From: Epiperipatus broadwayi
Taxonomy: Eukaryota > Onychophora > Udeonychophora > Euonychophora > Peripatidae
NCBI GenBank assembly: GCA_028023455.1
Contig: JAQFVV010006509.1
Span: forward strand, 433,529-497,528
Direction: 5' to 3'
Length of the DNA stretch: 64,000 nt
A program made the position numbers and the translations under genes. Below are positions 62,706-64,000 of this stretch, in pieces; position 1 is the first letter of the stretch; every line of letters starts with the position of its first letter. The notes beneath the pieces were generated by a model. That model saw only the letters and a list, made by a program, of their open reading frames with translations, was not told the origin of the DNA and did no database searches.

Positions 62706-63399
62706 TTGGTTTTGAACTGAACCTGTAAGCCAAGCCAAACACAACAGATCTGACTGTAGTCAGAATATATTTTAAAAATACCTTTACCAAGGTTTTCATG
62801 ATTGTCAATATTCAATCAGTTGGCTTTTTGGTCTCCATCAATGTTTCTAGGACTTGTTTTCCATTGTTTGTGTTGACAATGGGAGAGAGTTGAGGCAGCA
62901 TTTTCTTATAACACAGGCATTGTTTTCAGTGTTGTCTCAGGCTTCAGTTGTTTATTGTTGAAGGTTTTGGGACCTGAAGCCCAGCTGAACATCCTAAAGT
63001 TGTCTAGCAATGCATGTTGTTAGATCTGCAGATTTTGCACAGATGTTGATCACAGTAATAATTGACTGGTTTACTATTGAATTTATAGCTTTCAAATATC
63101 TGGATCTCTATATTGTCATTGTCCAAACAGAAGATAGTCATCAACATCAATGACATCTCAACCAGCTAAGACCCAACTGCACAACAGAAGCTGATAAAAG
63201 CAGTAACCAACCTAGGACAAATACATCAAGCAAGAAAGATGAACATCAAACTCAAAGCAGCAGCAAACATCTAGGAACAATCAAGTGAAGAGGAAACCAA
63301 GGACAGTGATGAATGGAAGCCACTAACAAAGTGGACAATATGTTGACTAGTGATTTCAATGACTATATTTTTCAAAGCTAATTTAAGCCACGGGGAGGA
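62706..63399 (+). mobile_element. Internal region of a non-autonomous LTR-element relic
   Basis: About 0.7 kb between the direct repeats, GC-richer than the surroundings. No gag, protease, RT or integrase is recognisable. Near the right end an interrupted frame gives EQSSEEETKDSDEWKPLTKW, an acidic tail as at the end of some pol proteins. A polypurine tract CGGGGAGGA (63391-63399) lies directly before the right repeat, giving plus orientation. Either a large internal deletion or a short non-autonomous element. Confidence 0.6.
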
Positions 63400-63826
63400 T
63401 GTCATATCTGATCTTGCCTTTAGAAGTGGACTATTCTAGATTCCTTACAGATATAGCACACCTCATCCCTATCCAATGGTGGTAAATCCTTCATTGGGGT
63501 TTGTGCACATAATCCAATTGTTTCCAATAAGTTAGGGGATCTGCCATTAAATAGCCTTTTGGAGGCAAGACAGAAAGTGGGCAATTACTTCTGTCAACCT
63601 GAATGATTAAATATGCTCTTCAATAAATTCTCTGCCATCAGCAAAGGTATTTTCTCTAGTCATTATCAAGATGTCTATGCTGTGAAACAATCCACACTTA
63701 GACTGGAAACAGCTATGTCCACAAACAACATGAGGCAATCTGTCTAAGGGCATCTGAAAGAATCTCAACTAGAGCTGACTTGAAACAAGCATTAACTTGT
63801 ATAAACTATATTTATTAATGCGAGAT
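63400..63826 (+). repeat. 3' long terminal repeat, shortened
   Basis: Begins TGTCATATCTGATCTTGCC after the polypurine tract. Relative to the left copy it lacks about 105 bp between GAGCTGACTTGAAACAAGC and ATTAACTTGTATAAACTATA, and it stops after CTATATTTAT. The two repeats differ at many positions, so the insertion is old. Confidence 0.65.
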
Positions 63827-63829
63827 ACA

Positions 63830-64000
63830 ACTCATAGTTTTTTTCAGAATTGCTACTCTTAATTTTTTTTTCAGCCATGAAGGAAAAAATTTCCAAATGT
63901 CTTGTTGTATTTTATACTATAATTTTTCAAGACATGAGGTACAAAAATTTCCAAATGTCTTGATATGTAATGGCAGATGCCCTACTTTACTGGAAATACT
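63830..64000. repeat. Short repeated words at the window end
   Basis: AAATTTCCAAATGTCTTG occurs at about 63887 and again at about 63944, 57 bp apart, suggesting a tandem unit that may continue beyond the window. No gene. Confidence 0.6.

Overview
The window is very AT-rich eukaryotic DNA, by eye roughly a quarter to 30 % G+C. It is full of (TA)n and (TATC)n microsatellites, decayed retroelements, tRNA-derived SINE-like repeats and long inverted (foldback) repeats, plus one assembly gap of exactly 500 N. The mix of a LINE with an RVT-type C-terminal zinc finger, RTE-type LINEs, Penelope-like GIY-YIG endonuclease relics and tRNA-SINEs points to an invertebrate animal genome, in an intergenic or long-intron region. 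I cannot name the species. There are no bacterial features: no operons, ribosome binding sites, CRISPR or insertion sequences.

No host protein-coding gene can be called with confidence. The best hint is a possible first exon at 25334-25377: a short hydrophobic, signal-peptide-like start followed by GTAAAT, inside a stretch that is visibly richer in CpG (about 23.8-29.2 kb). Three other stretches (34643-34876, 37132-37345, 57506-57922) have open frames of unusual composition but no family I recognise. Most other open frames are chance frames in AT-rich or microsatellite DNA.

Layout. 0-1.3 kb: minus-strand RTE-type LINE relic. 1.3-2.2 kb: two dispersed repeats, one a composite SINE-like element. 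3.1-3.7 kb: Penelope-like GIY-YIG fragment between inverted repeats. 4.5 and 5.2 kb: SINEs, the first with a clean 12-bp target-site duplication. 8.65 and 10.5 kb: hairpins whose loops are TA microsatellites. 18.3-18.7 kb: large microsatellites. 20.6-23.1 kb: the largest element, a minus-strand LINE with recognisable reverse transcriptase motifs and a CCHC finger. 23.2-23.7 kb: assembly gap. 29.5 kb: Penelope-terminus-like inverted repeat. 31.5-32.2 and 36.4-36.9 kb: two related foldback elements. 33 kb: inverted half-SINEs and a tRNA-Glu-like SINE. 35.6-36.2 kb: second Penelope relic. 38.9-39.35 kb: another large foldback. 41.5-41.85 and 46.0-46.7 kb: head-to-head inverted copies of the SINE-like element. 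44.9 kb: reverse transcriptase fragment with intact YVDD. 50.07-51.29 kb: DNA transposon relic with 21-bp terminal inverted repeats. 51.5-52.3 kb: second RTE-type relic. 54.4-55.5 kb: tandem-repeat element whose monomers each carry a CCAAT box. 61.4-62.1 kb: tandem foldback repeat. 62.1-63.8 kb: non-autonomous LTR-element relic with polypurine tract.

The genes do not form a pathway. The coherent theme is retroposition followed by inverted duplication: at least seven separate loci consist of two copies of one sequence in head-to-head orientation. Everything was read by eye; boundaries are approximate unless stated, and family names are from motif recognition only.
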